From Sinorhizobium fredii (GTDB lineage Bacteria; Pseudomonadota; Alphaproteobacteria; Rhizobiales; Rhizobiaceae): a stretch of 64,000 nucleotides of DNA. The translations under genes and the position numbers were made by a program. Positions 44,519 to 52,649 of the stretch are shown here, one piece after another. Location: assembly GCF_002944405.1 (NCBI RefSeq), contig NZ_CP024307.1:1012501-1076500 (forward strand), in the 5' to 3' direction. Positions within the stretch are counted from its first letter, which is position 1, and the number at the start of each line of letters is the position of its first letter. The notes under the pieces were generated by a model that saw only the letters and a list, made by a program, of their open reading frames with translations, was not told the DNA's origin and made no database searches.

Positions 44519-44932
44519 TCAGTGCTCGCTGTCGCACAGCGAATGGTCGGCAAGGGCCCGGATGACATAGCAGTCGCCGATCGTGTGATCGCCGTGGCAG
44601 GCGACGATCCGCTCCAGTTCCTGCTCGAGCTTAGTGAGGCGGGCGATCTTCTCCCGCACCGAAGCGAGATGTTCGTTGGCAATGCGGTCCGCCTCGCCGC
44701 AGGGCCGTTCCGGATGTTCGCTGAGCGCCAGCAATTCCCGGATCGCTTCGATCGAAAGCCCGAGATCGCGCGCGTGACGGATGAAGGCAAGCCGCTCGAG
44801 CTGGCGCCGCTCGTAGCGCCGCTGGTTGCCCTCCGAACGTTCCGGCGCCGCAATGAGACCCATTTGCTCGTAATAGCGGATCGTCGGAATTTTCACGCCG
44901 GTCCGCCGGGAGAGGTCTCCGATCGAGTACAT
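44519..44932 (-). CDS. MerR-family transcriptional regulator (metal-type)
   Basis: 137 residues. The MerR winged helix begins MYSIGDLSRRTGVKIPTIRYYEQMGLI, and a coiled dimerisation helix follows (SVREKIARLTKLEQELERIV). Cys residues at PCGEA (about 78), VACHG (about 112), GDCYV (about 119) and SLCDSEH (about 134) make metal or thiol sensing likely, as in ZntR/CueR relatives, but the metal is not predictable. The upstream region has an inverted ATAGCT/AGCTAT dyad. No metal transporter is adjacent; the divergent neighbour is a beta-lactamase. Confidence 0.88.
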   Translation of the reverse strand: MYSIGDLSRRTGVKIPTIRYYEQMGLIAAPERSEGNQRRYERRQLERLAFIRHARDLGLSIEAIRELLALSEHPERPCGEADRIANEHLASVREKIARLTKLEQELERIVACHGDHTIGDCYVIRALADHSLCDSEH

Positions 44933-44943
44933 AGGCGCGCTCC

Positions 44944-44970
44944 ATAGCTATAGTCTCTGGAGCTATATAG
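44944..44970. promoter_or_regulatory. Putative MerR-type operator
   Basis: ATAGCT and AGCTAT half-sites flank a central TAGTCTCTGGAGCTA dyad within 27 bp, starting 12 bp upstream of the MerR-type gene. MerR proteins bind such dyads inside the promoter spacer. Autoregulation is likely. Confidence 0.5.
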
Positions 44971-45037
44971 ATACCGCTCCCTCAGGGCACAAGGCCGCCA
45001 CATTCCCTGCCTAGCGAGTCAGAGCGTCGCATGGACG

Positions 45038-45063
45038 AAATTAATATTCGAGATCAGTAATTT
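45038..45063. promoter_or_regulatory. Inverted repeat upstream of the beta-lactamase gene
   Basis: AAATTA (45038-45043) and TAATTT (45058-45063) are inverted across 14 bases, ending 39 bp before the start codon. It could be part of a promoter or operator. No AmpR-type gene is adjacent. Confidence 0.3.
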
Positions 45064-45102
45064 AACCTCAGCGGCTGCTCGCTCGCCAAAAGGAGGAAAG
45101 AC

Positions 45103-45993
45103 ATGTCCCTGCTCATCAATCGCCGCAACATGCTGATCGGCACCGCAATGCTTTATCCGGCACTGGCGCTTGCCGGTGCGGCGCGTGCCGCCACTGCGAC
45201 CGGTGACGATGTGACGAAACTGCTCGCGGAGCTCGAAAAGCGGACCGGCGGGCGCCTCGGCGTGGCCGTGCTCGATACCGAAACCAACATCTCCTTCGGT
45301 CACCGTGAGACCGAGCGCTTCGCCATGTGCTCGACCTTCAAGGCGCTCGCCGCCGCATGCGTGCTCGCGCGCGTCGATCGGGGCGAAGAAAAACTCGACC
45401 GGCGGATCACCTTCGGCAAGGATGTCCTGCTGCCCCATTCGCCGGTCGCCGAAAAGCATGTCGGCGGCAATGGCATGACGGTCGCCGAACTCTGCGACGC
45501 CGCGGTCACCATCAGCGATAATGCGGCCGCCAACCTGATGCTCGAAAGCTTCGGCGGCCCGGCCGGGCTGACCTCCTGGCTGCGGTCGATCGGCGACGGG
45601 ACGACGCGCCTCGACCGAACCGAGCCGGATCTCAACGAAGCCAAATTCGGCGATCCGCGCGATACAACGACGCCGGTCGCGATGCTCGAGACCATCGGAA
45701 AGCTTGCCTTCGGATCGGTCCTGGCGGAGAGCTCGCGTCGACAACTCGTCGAATGGATGGTCGCCAACACGACCGGCGACGCGCGGCTTCGTGCCGGACT
45801 GCCGAAGGATTGGCAGATCGGTGACAAGACCGGCACGAGTTCGACCGGCGCAGTCTCCGATATCGGCTTTGCGGTGCCCAAGGGGCGCGGCCCGATCCTC
45901 ATCACCGTCTATACCGGCGAAGCGAAGGTGGAGCCGGCAGAGCTCAATCCGTTGTTCGCCGAAGTCGGCAAAATTGTCGCCGGCATGGTCTGA
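45103..45993 (+). CDS. bla: Class A beta-lactamase
   Basis: 296 residues with all class A motifs: the active-site Ser and Lys in CSTFK (STFK), SDN in TISDNAAAN, the omega-loop RTEPDLNEA with the general-base Glu, and KTGT near the C-terminus. The N-terminus INRRNMLIGTAMLYPALALAGAARA is a signal with a twin-Arg-like pair, so it is exported to the periplasm. It hydrolyses penicillins and possibly cephalosporins; the spectrum cannot be told from motifs. Chromosomal class A enzymes are usual in Sinorhizobium. GGAGGAAAGAC precedes the ATG. Confidence 0.95.
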   Translation: MSLLINRRNMLIGTAMLYPALALAGAARAATATGDDVTKLLAELEKRTGGRLGVAVLDTETNISFGHRETERFAMCSTFKALAAACVLARVDRGEEKLDRRITFGKDVLLPHSPVAEKHVGGNGMTVAELCDAAVTISDNAAANLMLESFGGPAGLTSWLRSIGDGTTRLDRTEPDLNEAKFGDPRDTTTPVAMLETIGKLAFGSVLAESSRRQLVEWMVANTTGDARLRAGLPKDWQIGDKTGTSSTGAVSDIGFAVPKGRGPILITVYTGEAKVEPAELNPLFAEVGKIVAGMV

Positions 45994-46023
45994 GCGCTTC
46001 AGCAGGCGGGCCGCCGATGACCA

Positions 46024-48360
46024 TCAGGGCAGCGTATAGGCGATCACATAGTCGCCCGGCTTGGTCCCGACCGAGCCGTGCCCGCCTGCGACCATCAGCA
46101 GATACTGCTTGTCGCCGACCATATAGGTCATCGGCGTCGCCTGGCCGCCGGCCGGCAGCCGCGCCTCCCAGAGCTGGTCGCCGGTGGTGACGTCATAGGC
46201 TCTCAGGAAATTGTCGACCGTGGCGCCGAGAAAGGCGACGCCGCCCTTGGTGATGATCGGTCCGCCGATGCCCGGCACGCCGAGCCTGAAGGGAAGCGGC
46301 AGCGGCGTCATGTCGTAGACCGTGCCGTTCTTGTGCTTGTAGGCGATCTTGCCGGTCCGGAGGTCGGCACCCGCGACATAGCCCCAGGGCGGCGCCTGGC
46401 AGGGAATCCGCAAGGGACCGAGGAACGGACCCATATAGACGCCGTAGGGTGCTCCCTCGTTGCGGTTCAGCCCTTGCTCGCTGCCCTTTTCGCCTTCGCC
46501 CTTCGGCGGGATTTCCTCGCGCGGCACGAGCCGCGAGGTGAATGCGAGATAGGTTGGCATTCCGAACATCACCTGGCGCTCCGGGTCGACGGCGACCGAG
46601 CCCCAGTTGAAGGTGCCGAAATTGCCCGGATAGACGAGCGTTCCTTCGAGCGAGGGGGGCGTGTAGCGGCCCTCGTATTTCAACGAGAGGAACTCGATCC
46701 GGCAGGCGAGCTGGTCGAACATGGTAATTCCCCACATGTCGCGCTCCTGAAGCGGCGGCGGCATAAAGGTGAGTCCGGAGACCGGCTGGGTCGGCGCGGT
46801 GAAATCCTCCGCGATCGCGCCGCCGGGGGCGGGCACCTCCTCCACCGGAATGATCGGTTCTCCGCTGCGCCGGTCGAGCACATAGATGTCGCCCTGCTTG
46901 GTCGGCCCGACAAGCGCCGGCACGACGCTCCCGTCTTCCCTGGTGATGTCGAGGAGGGCCGGTTGCGCCGGCACGTCCATGTCCCAGAGGTCGTGATGCA
47001 CCGTCTGCCTGACCCAGCGCACCGCGCCCGTGTTGATGTCCAGCGCGACGATCGAGGAGGAGTATTTCTCCACATGCTCGCTCCGCCCCATGCCGAGTTG
47101 ATCGGGAACCTGATTGCCGAGCGGGACATAGATCAGCCCGAGAGCCTCGTCGACGGAGGAGACCGACCAGCTGTTCGGCGAATTGGTCGTGTAGAACTGG
47201 CCGGGCGGCAGCGGCGCCGTCTGATCGGGGTTGCCGCTGTCCCAGTTCCAGATAAGCGCCCCGGTCTTGATGTCGAAGGCGCGGATGACGCCGGACTGTT
47301 CCTGGGTCGAGTAATTGTCGTTGACGGCGCCGCCGACGATAAGCTTACCGGCGACGGCGACCGGGGGCGATGTCGAATAGTAATAGCCGGCGGGATTGTA
47401 GCGCATGCCCTGTTCGAGGTGCAGAACGCCCTGGTCGGCAAAACCGGTGCAGACCGTGCCGTTCGCGGCATCGAGCGCGATCAGGCGGGCGTCCGATGTC
47501 GGCAGATAGACGCGTTCGGCACAGGCGCTGCCGGCGGCCGCCGCCGGATCGGCCCAATAGGTGACGCCGCGGCAGGTCTGGTGCTGGCGGTCCGGGTTCA
47601 GACCCGAGTTCGAATCATATTTCCATTTCTGCCGGCCGGTCGCAGCATCGACCGCGATCGCCCAATTATGCGGCGTGCAGAGATAGAGCGTGTCCTTCAC
47701 CTTCAGCGGCGTCACCTGATAGGTGGTTTCGCCGATATCCTCCGGCAGCTTGACGTCTCCTGTCTGGTACTGCCACGCGACCTTCAGAGTCGCGACGTTC
47801 TCCCGGTGGATCTGGGCGAGCGGCGAATAGCGCTGGCCGAACAGCGTGCGGCCGTAGTGATGCCACTCGCCGGCCGGCACATTGCCGCCGAGGTTGGGGT
47901 TGCCCGCCGCGACGTCAGCCGGCAGGTCGCCGCGAATGTCATGGACGTCCTGCGTCATCGAATAGAGCGCGACGCCGATCGCGACGAGGCTGGCGAGCGC
48001 AAGTGGCCAGGCGGCTGCGCTGTAGTGTTCGCCCGACGGGCTGATGAAACCGAGCGGCCGCCGGATCCATGGCGTAAGCAGCCAGAGGCCCAGCAGGATG
48101 ATCACACCGCCGCGCGGACCAAGCTGCCACCAGTCAAGCCCGACCTCCCAGACGGCCCAGGTAAGCGAGCCGAGGACCATCAGCGTATAGACCCAGATCG
48201 CCGCCGCGCTCTTGCGGTAGAGCAGCAATGCGGTGAGCAGGAACGCCAAGCCGGTGATGATGTAGTATGGACTGCCGCCGAGCAGGACGAGCCTTGTCCC
48301 TCCCGCACCGAGCACGAGACCTATCAGTGCGAAGAAAAGGGCGGTCAGGACAATCGGCAT
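46024..48360 (-). CDS. gcd: Membrane-bound PQQ-dependent glucose dehydrogenase (glucose/quinate/shikimate family)
   Basis: 778 residues from the ATG at 48358-48360; the open frame continues upstream without similarity. Five hydrophobic segments fill the first ~130 residues, as in quinoprotein glucose dehydrogenase, followed by the periplasmic eight-bladed PQQ propeller (TPLKVKDTLYLCTPHN, HHDLWDMDVPAQP, NFGTFNWGSVAVDP, GQATPMTY). It oxidises aldoses to lactones in the periplasm, passing electrons to ubiquinone and acidifying the surroundings, which releases phosphate in soils. PQQ synthesis genes are not in the window. Confidence 0.94.
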   Translation of the reverse strand: MPIVLTALFFALIGLVLGAGGTRLVLLGGSPYYIITGLAFLLTALLLYRKSAAAIWVYTLMVLGSLTWAVWEVGLDWWQLGPRGGVIILLGLWLLTPWIRRPLGFISPSGEHYSAAAWPLALASLVAIGVALYSMTQDVHDIRGDLPADVAAGNPNLGGNVPAGEWHHYGRTLFGQRYSPLAQIHRENVATLKVAWQYQTGDVKLPEDIGETTYQVTPLKVKDTLYLCTPHNWAIAVDAATGRQKWKYDSNSGLNPDRQHQTCRGVTYWADPAAAAGSACAERVYLPTSDARLIALDAANGTVCTGFADQGVLHLEQGMRYNPAGYYYSTSPPVAVAGKLIVGGAVNDNYSTQEQSGVIRAFDIKTGALIWNWDSGNPDQTAPLPPGQFYTTNSPNSWSVSSVDEALGLIYVPLGNQVPDQLGMGRSEHVEKYSSSIVALDINTGAVRWVRQTVHHDLWDMDVPAQPALLDITREDGSVVPALVGPTKQGDIYVLDRRSGEPIIPVEEVPAPGGAIAEDFTAPTQPVSGLTFMPPPLQERDMWGITMFDQLACRIEFLSLKYEGRYTPPSLEGTLVYPGNFGTFNWGSVAVDPERQVMFGMPTYLAFTSRLVPREEIPPKGEGEKGSEQGLNRNEGAPYGVYMGPFLGPLRIPCQAPPWGYVAGADLRTGKIAYKHKNGTVYDMTPLPLPFRLGVPGIGGPIITKGGVAFLGATVDNFLRAYDVTTGDQLWEARLPAGGQATPMTYMVGDKQYLLMVAGGHGSVGTKPGDYVIAYTLP

Positions 48361-48657
48361 GAATTCGAACTCCCAAATTGAAGAACGATACGGCGGCACC
48401 TTCGGCCCGCCGGGCCGCACGGAACGGCAGACGAAGAACGAGCGCGGATTTCGCGACAATTCTCCCTCGCAAATTGTGCGCCTCATCCACAGCATCATTT
48501 GCGAAGGTAACGCGACGCAGGTGCCTTTCAATGTTGCCGCCTTCGGCGCAAGCGCCTTTTGCATACGCCAGACGTCGCGGCAGGACTTTGATTCCCCGGG
48601 AGTATTTCAAATTGGCGGCCCATTGGGCCGCGGAGGCCGAGGCGGGGCTGCGGCTTG

Positions 48658-50163
48658 TCAGGTGCCGCAGAAGGTTTGCAGCACTTCTTCGCCAGGTTGC
48701 GGCGGCTCGGCAAAGGCGGCATGTGCCGGCTGATCATCGTAAGGTTTGGAGGTCACCTCGAGAATCGCTTCGAAAAGCGAGAAATCCGCATGTTCGGTCG
48801 CCGCTTCGATCGCCTGCTCGATGCGGTGGTTGCGCGGAATGAAGGCCGGATTGACGGCGCGCATCGCTGCCGCTCTTTCGACCGGCCCGGGAGCTTCGCG
48901 CTCGAGACGGCGGCGCCAGTCCCCAAGCCATGGCGACAGTGCCTCGGGCGCCTGGAAGAGCTTGGCAAGCTCGGCATCGGCGCCTGCGTCTTCCGCCGAC
49001 GCAGCGAGCCTTCTGAAGGTGAGGGTGAAATCCGCGCCCCCTTTGTGCATCAGCGCCAGCAAAGCCTGCACCAGCTCCAGGTCACCCTCTTCCGCCGTTG
49101 AGAGCCCGATCTTGCGGCGCATGCCGTCGAGCCATTGGTTCTGGAAGATAGCGCCATACTCGCCGAGGGCGTCATTGGCGAGGTTCACCGCCACGTCTGC
49201 CGTCGGATCGAAGAGCGTCACGAGTGTTTCGGCGAGCCGGGCGAGATTCCACTGGCCGATGGCCGGCTGGTTGGCATAGGCGTAGCGGCCGAACTGGTCG
49301 ATTGAACTGAAGACCTTTTTCGGATCGTAGGCATCCATGAAGGCGCAGGGACCGAAGTCGATCGTTTCGCCGGAAATCGTCATGTTGTCGGTGTTCATCA
49401 CGCCGTGAATGAAGCCGATGTGCAGCCAGCGCGCGATCAACGCTGCCTGCCGCTCCGAGACTGCCCTGAGAAGGCCCAGATAAGGGTTCTCGTCTGCCTT
49501 CAGTTCGGGGTAGTGGCGGTCGATCACGTAGTCGGCCAGTGCCTTGACCGAGTCCATGTCGCCGCGTGCGGCGAAGAACTGGAACGTACCGACCCGGATA
49601 TGGCTCGCCGCCACCCGGGTAAAGACGGCGCCGGGGAGGATCTGCTCGCGATAGACCGGCTGGCCGGTCACCGTCGCGGCAAGCGCGCGGGTGGTCGGCA
49701 CGCCGAGCGCATGCATCGCCTCGCTGACGATATATTCGCGCAGCACAGGCCCGAGCGCTGCCCGGCCGTCGCCGCGGCGCGAATATGGGGTCTGGCCGGG
49801 TCCCTTGAGCTGGATGTCGCGGCGTTTTCCATCACGGTCGACGACTTCGCCCAGCAGGATGGCGCGGCCGTCGCCGAGTTGCGGGACGAAGGTGCCGAAC
49901 TGGTGCCCGGCATAGGCCATGGCGAGCGGCTCCGCGCCCGCCGGGACCATGCTGCCGGAGAAGATCGCGGCGCCGTCGCGCTCGAGCGCTTCGAGATCGA
50001 GACACAGCTCTTCCGCGAGCGGCCGATTGAACTTGATCAGCCAGGGCTCGGCAACAGGTGTCGGCTCGACCCGGGCGTAGAAATTCCCAGGCAGTCGCGC
50101 ATAGCTGTTGTCGAAGGGAAACGGGGCTGTCGCCGAGCCCGGTTGCGGCGGTATGGAATTCAT
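48658..50163 (-). CDS. selO: Protein adenylyltransferase SelO (YdiU family)
   Basis: 501 residues from the ATG at 50161-50163 (GGAG upstream); a GTG precedes it directly. SelO is a pseudokinase-fold enzyme that transfers AMP to Ser, Thr or Tyr of protein targets during oxidative stress. Family motifs include YAGHQFGTFVPQLGDGRAILLGE, QLKGPGQTPYSRRGDGRAALGPVLREY, HGVMNTDNMTISGETIDFGPCAFMD and the C-terminal FCGT. The residue at the position of Sec in vertebrate SelO is Cys. A GC hairpin near 48616-48632 might terminate it. Confidence 0.94.
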   Translation of the reverse strand: MNSIPPQPGSATAPFPFDNSYARLPGNFYARVEPTPVAEPWLIKFNRPLAEELCLDLEALERDGAAIFSGSMVPAGAEPLAMAYAGHQFGTFVPQLGDGRAILLGEVVDRDGKRRDIQLKGPGQTPYSRRGDGRAALGPVLREYIVSEAMHALGVPTTRALAATVTGQPVYREQILPGAVFTRVAASHIRVGTFQFFAARGDMDSVKALADYVIDRHYPELKADENPYLGLLRAVSERQAALIARWLHIGFIHGVMNTDNMTISGETIDFGPCAFMDAYDPKKVFSSIDQFGRYAYANQPAIGQWNLARLAETLVTLFDPTADVAVNLANDALGEYGAIFQNQWLDGMRRKIGLSTAEEGDLELVQALLALMHKGGADFTLTFRRLAASAEDAGADAELAKLFQAPEALSPWLGDWRRRLEREAPGPVERAAAMRAVNPAFIPRNHRIEQAIEAATEHADFSLFEAILEVTSKPYDDQPAHAAFAEPPQPGEEVLQTFCGT

Positions 50164-50299
50164 CACACTCCAGCGGCCCTGCCTAGCAAATACCGGCCGC
50201 CCTTTCCCGACAAGTCTACACGAGCGATCCGGTTTTCGCGAGCGTCGGGAATACTGGGAGCTCCTGCTGCCACTACGGCGGAAGGAGCTCTTCCGGTGG

Positions 50300-51268
50300 T
50301 CAAGCGCTCAGTGCGGTCGCGGGCAGGCAGACCTCGCAGATCGCCGCGATGTGGCGATGGTCGGTGCCGCAGCAGCCGCCCAGCACACGCAAATGCGGCA
50401 TGCGGCCTGTGAGCGAACGATAGCGCCGGGCGAGATCGCCGATGTCTCCTATGTCCAAGGTCTCGCTTTCGTCGAGTTCGGCATGGCTCTTGGTCGAGGC
50501 GTTGGCGCGAATGCCGCCGATCCGCCGCACCCATGGCTGGCGCTGATCGAGGCTGCTTTCGAAATGGCTCGGATGGGCGCAATTGACCATGTAGTAATGC
50601 GGATAGCCTTCCGTCTCTGCGTCCACCGTTTCGACGGCTTCCTGGAGAGAGCCGCCCGTTACCAGACGACCGTCGGTCTCGACGGTGAAGGAGATGGCGC
50701 AGGGCATGCCGTGTTTCCTGGCCGCTCTTGCGACGCCGATCGCCTCGTCGACATTCGTCATGGTCACCGCCGATACTATGTCGGCTTCGCTGCCGGCAAA
50801 GGCCGCGACCTGGGCGCTGTGATATTCCTCAGCTTCCTTCGCATTCATCAGGCCGGCCTTGTAGCCGTCGCCGCGCGGACCGATAACGCCGTTGAACACG
50901 ATCGGGACCTGCGGCCGCTCGTACTGCGCCCGCAGTTCGGCAAGCAGGTGGGCGGCGTCCTGGTTGACCTGCCTGAGCGCCTCGGCGTCGTAGCCAAGTT
51001 TCGCGCCCCAGTCGGCATTGGCGCGCCACGTAGCCGTGTCGAGCACGAAACCGGTGTCGTGGAGCCGCGCGATCTCGAGATAGCGCGTGTAATAGCGCAA
51101 CAGCTGCCGGCGGCCCTCCGGGGTCGACAGCAGGACGAAAGAGGCGAAGTGCGGCAGCTCGGCTCCTTCATGAAAGATCAGCGCCGTCTCCATGCCGCCG
51201 TCGCTGAGGAATGTGCCACCCCGTAAAAGCGGCAGGTCATGTCGATACTTGGCGATTTCGTATTGCAT
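50300..51268 (-). CDS. Homocysteine S-methyltransferase family protein
   Basis: 322 residues from the ATG at 51266-51268 (GGGAGGGAACG upstream). A TIM-barrel methyltransferase with the zinc-binding residues in VNCAHP (Cys) and GGCCGTDHRHI (Cys-Cys). The start LLRGGTFLSDGGMETALIFHEG is typical. It would methylate homocysteine (or a selenium/other thiol) from S-methylmethionine, betaine or a similar donor. The betaine link is attractive given the bet operon, but the donor is not deducible. It is divergent from the TetR gene. Confidence 0.9.
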   Translation of the reverse strand: MQYEIAKYRHDLPLLRGGTFLSDGGMETALIFHEGAELPHFASFVLLSTPEGRRQLLRYYTRYLEIARLHDTGFVLDTATWRANADWGAKLGYDAEALRQVNQDAAHLLAELRAQYERPQVPIVFNGVIGPRGDGYKAGLMNAKEAEEYHSAQVAAFAGSEADIVSAVTMTNVDEAIGVARAARKHGMPCAISFTVETDGRLVTGGSLQEAVETVDAETEGYPHYYMVNCAHPSHFESSLDQRQPWVRRIGGIRANASTKSHAELDESETLDIGDIGDLARRYRSLTGRMPHLRVLGGCCGTDHRHIAAICEVCLPATALSA

Positions 51269-51481
51269 CGTTCCCTCCCTTTTGCGGACGCTCCGGCGCG
51301 AGGTCTGAGGAATTTCTGCCGTTTTATCATCTGCTAAACTAGCCGGCTTGCGGTACACTATGACCCAATAAGCCGCATAGCGATGTTACATCAGGAACTT
51401 GCCGTAAGATTCGAGGCGACAGGCGAATGGCTCGCCGTCCTTTCCAGAGAGAAAACTTTACCGGCGGTACAGGAGTGCACC

Positions 51482-52096
51482 ATGCGAAAGGGCGAGGAAA
51501 CGCGTGCCAAGATCCTGGATGCTGCCGAAGCCGCAGTGCTGGCAAAGGGTTTCGGTGGCACCTCGATCGACGAACTGATCGTCGAGACAGGCATCACCAA
51601 GAGCGGGTTCTTCTATCATTTTCGCGACAAGAACGAGCTCGCCAAGGCGCTGCTCGAGCGCTACATCGACAATGACGAGCGCATCTACGACGAGATTTTC
51701 GGCCGGGCGCGCGAACTTGCCGACGACCCGCTGCAGGCGTTCCTGATCGGATTGAAGCTGCTTGCAGAATTGCTCTCCGACTTGCCGAACGGCCATCCGG
51801 GCTGCCTGGTCGCCACGATGTGCACCCAGGAGCGCGCCTTCGACCGCGAGATCCAGGAGATGAACCGCCAGGCGGCGCTGATGTGGCGCCGGCGCTTCGC
51901 CGCCATGTTCCGGGACATCATGCAGGTCTATCGGCCGCGGGAAGCGCTGGATGCGGATCAGCTCGCCGACATGGTCTCGACCGTCCTCGAAGGCGGTATC
52001 GTACTCTCAAAAGCCTTGAAGGAGCCGAAAAGCCTGCCCGACCAGCTCCTTGTCTTCCGCAGTTTCGTGCGCTTGCTGTTCCAGCCCGCCGCGTAA
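51482..52096 (+). CDS. TetR-family transcriptional regulator
   Basis: 204 residues from the ATG at 51482-51484 (AGGAGTGCACC upstream). The TetR helix-turn-helix is TRAKILDAAEAAVLAKGFGGTSIDELIVETGITKSGFFYHF in two parts (about 7-47). The C-terminal domain contains GHPGCLVATMCTQE, as in the AcrR/YcdC-like group with a conserved Cys. It is divergent from the homocysteine methyltransferase gene (213 bp), a candidate target. Confidence 0.92.
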   Translation: MRKGEETRAKILDAAEAAVLAKGFGGTSIDELIVETGITKSGFFYHFRDKNELAKALLERYIDNDERIYDEIFGRARELADDPLQAFLIGLKLLAELLSDLPNGHPGCLVATMCTQERAFDREIQEMNRQAALMWRRRFAAMFRDIMQVYRPREALDADQLADMVSTVLEGGIVLSKALKEPKSLPDQLLVFRSFVRLLFQPAA

Positions 52097-52110
52097 GGCC
52101 GCGGGGCGGG

Positions 52111-52638
52111 TCACGCGCCTTCATCCTCGAGAACCGCGGCGAGTTCCGCCAGCTTGCATACGGTGTTGAGGTTGCGTGCCGTACCCGATTTTAGCGCCGG
52201 CAGTTTGAGCTTCGACCGACCCGATCCATTCGGATAGTGGATATAGATCTCCCGCCCGTCGATCTTCACTTCTTCTCCGTCCGGTGCGACGAGCTTGTCG
52301 AACGCGTCCGCGGCGGGTGCTTCCGGCAGGAATGTGACGAGCAGGAAATTCGGCTTCGCGTCTGGAAACGGCGCCTTTGCGACAATCGCCTCCAGGTCAC
52401 CGCGGCTGCGCAGAATGACGCCCGGCGTCTTGCCCATCTTTACCGTCAGCGCTTCCTCGAGTCTCGTTTGAACCTCGCCTTCGGCAAGCTCGGAGCGGAA
52501 GAGCACGTTGCCGCTCTGGATGTAGGTCTTGACATCGGCAAAGCCGAGGCCCTCGCAGAGGGCCTTCAGCTCCGCCATGGGAAGCGTAGCGGTGCCGCCG
52601 ACATTGACCGCCCTCAGCAGTGCGACATAGACCGGCAC
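52111..52638 (-). CDS. DUF1697 family protein
   Basis: 175 residues from a GTG at 52636-52638, chosen because GGAGG sits about 8 bases before it and the family start VYVALLRAVNVGGTATLPMAELK follows at once. The frame is open further upstream but overlaps ptrB there. The sequences YIQSGNVLFRSE and ELEDEGA-like tail fit DUF1697, an alpha/beta family of unknown function. It begins 11 bp after the ptrB stop on the same strand, so it is likely cotranscribed. Confidence 0.88.
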   Translation of the reverse strand: MPVYVALLRAVNVGGTATLPMAELKALCEGLGFADVKTYIQSGNVLFRSELAEGEVQTRLEEALTVKMGKTPGVILRSRGDLEAIVAKAPFPDAKPNFLLVTFLPEAPAADAFDKLVAPDGEEVKIDGREIYIHYPNGSGRSKLKLPALKSGTARNLNTVCKLAELAAVLEDEGA

Positions 52639-52649
52639 AGGCGGTCCTC

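Noticed and set aside
46078..48381. 767-codon open frame antisense to the PQQ glucose dehydrogenase gene
   Set aside because: Arg/Asp/Gly-rich shadow without recognisable domains; the dehydrogenase motifs on the other strand are complete.
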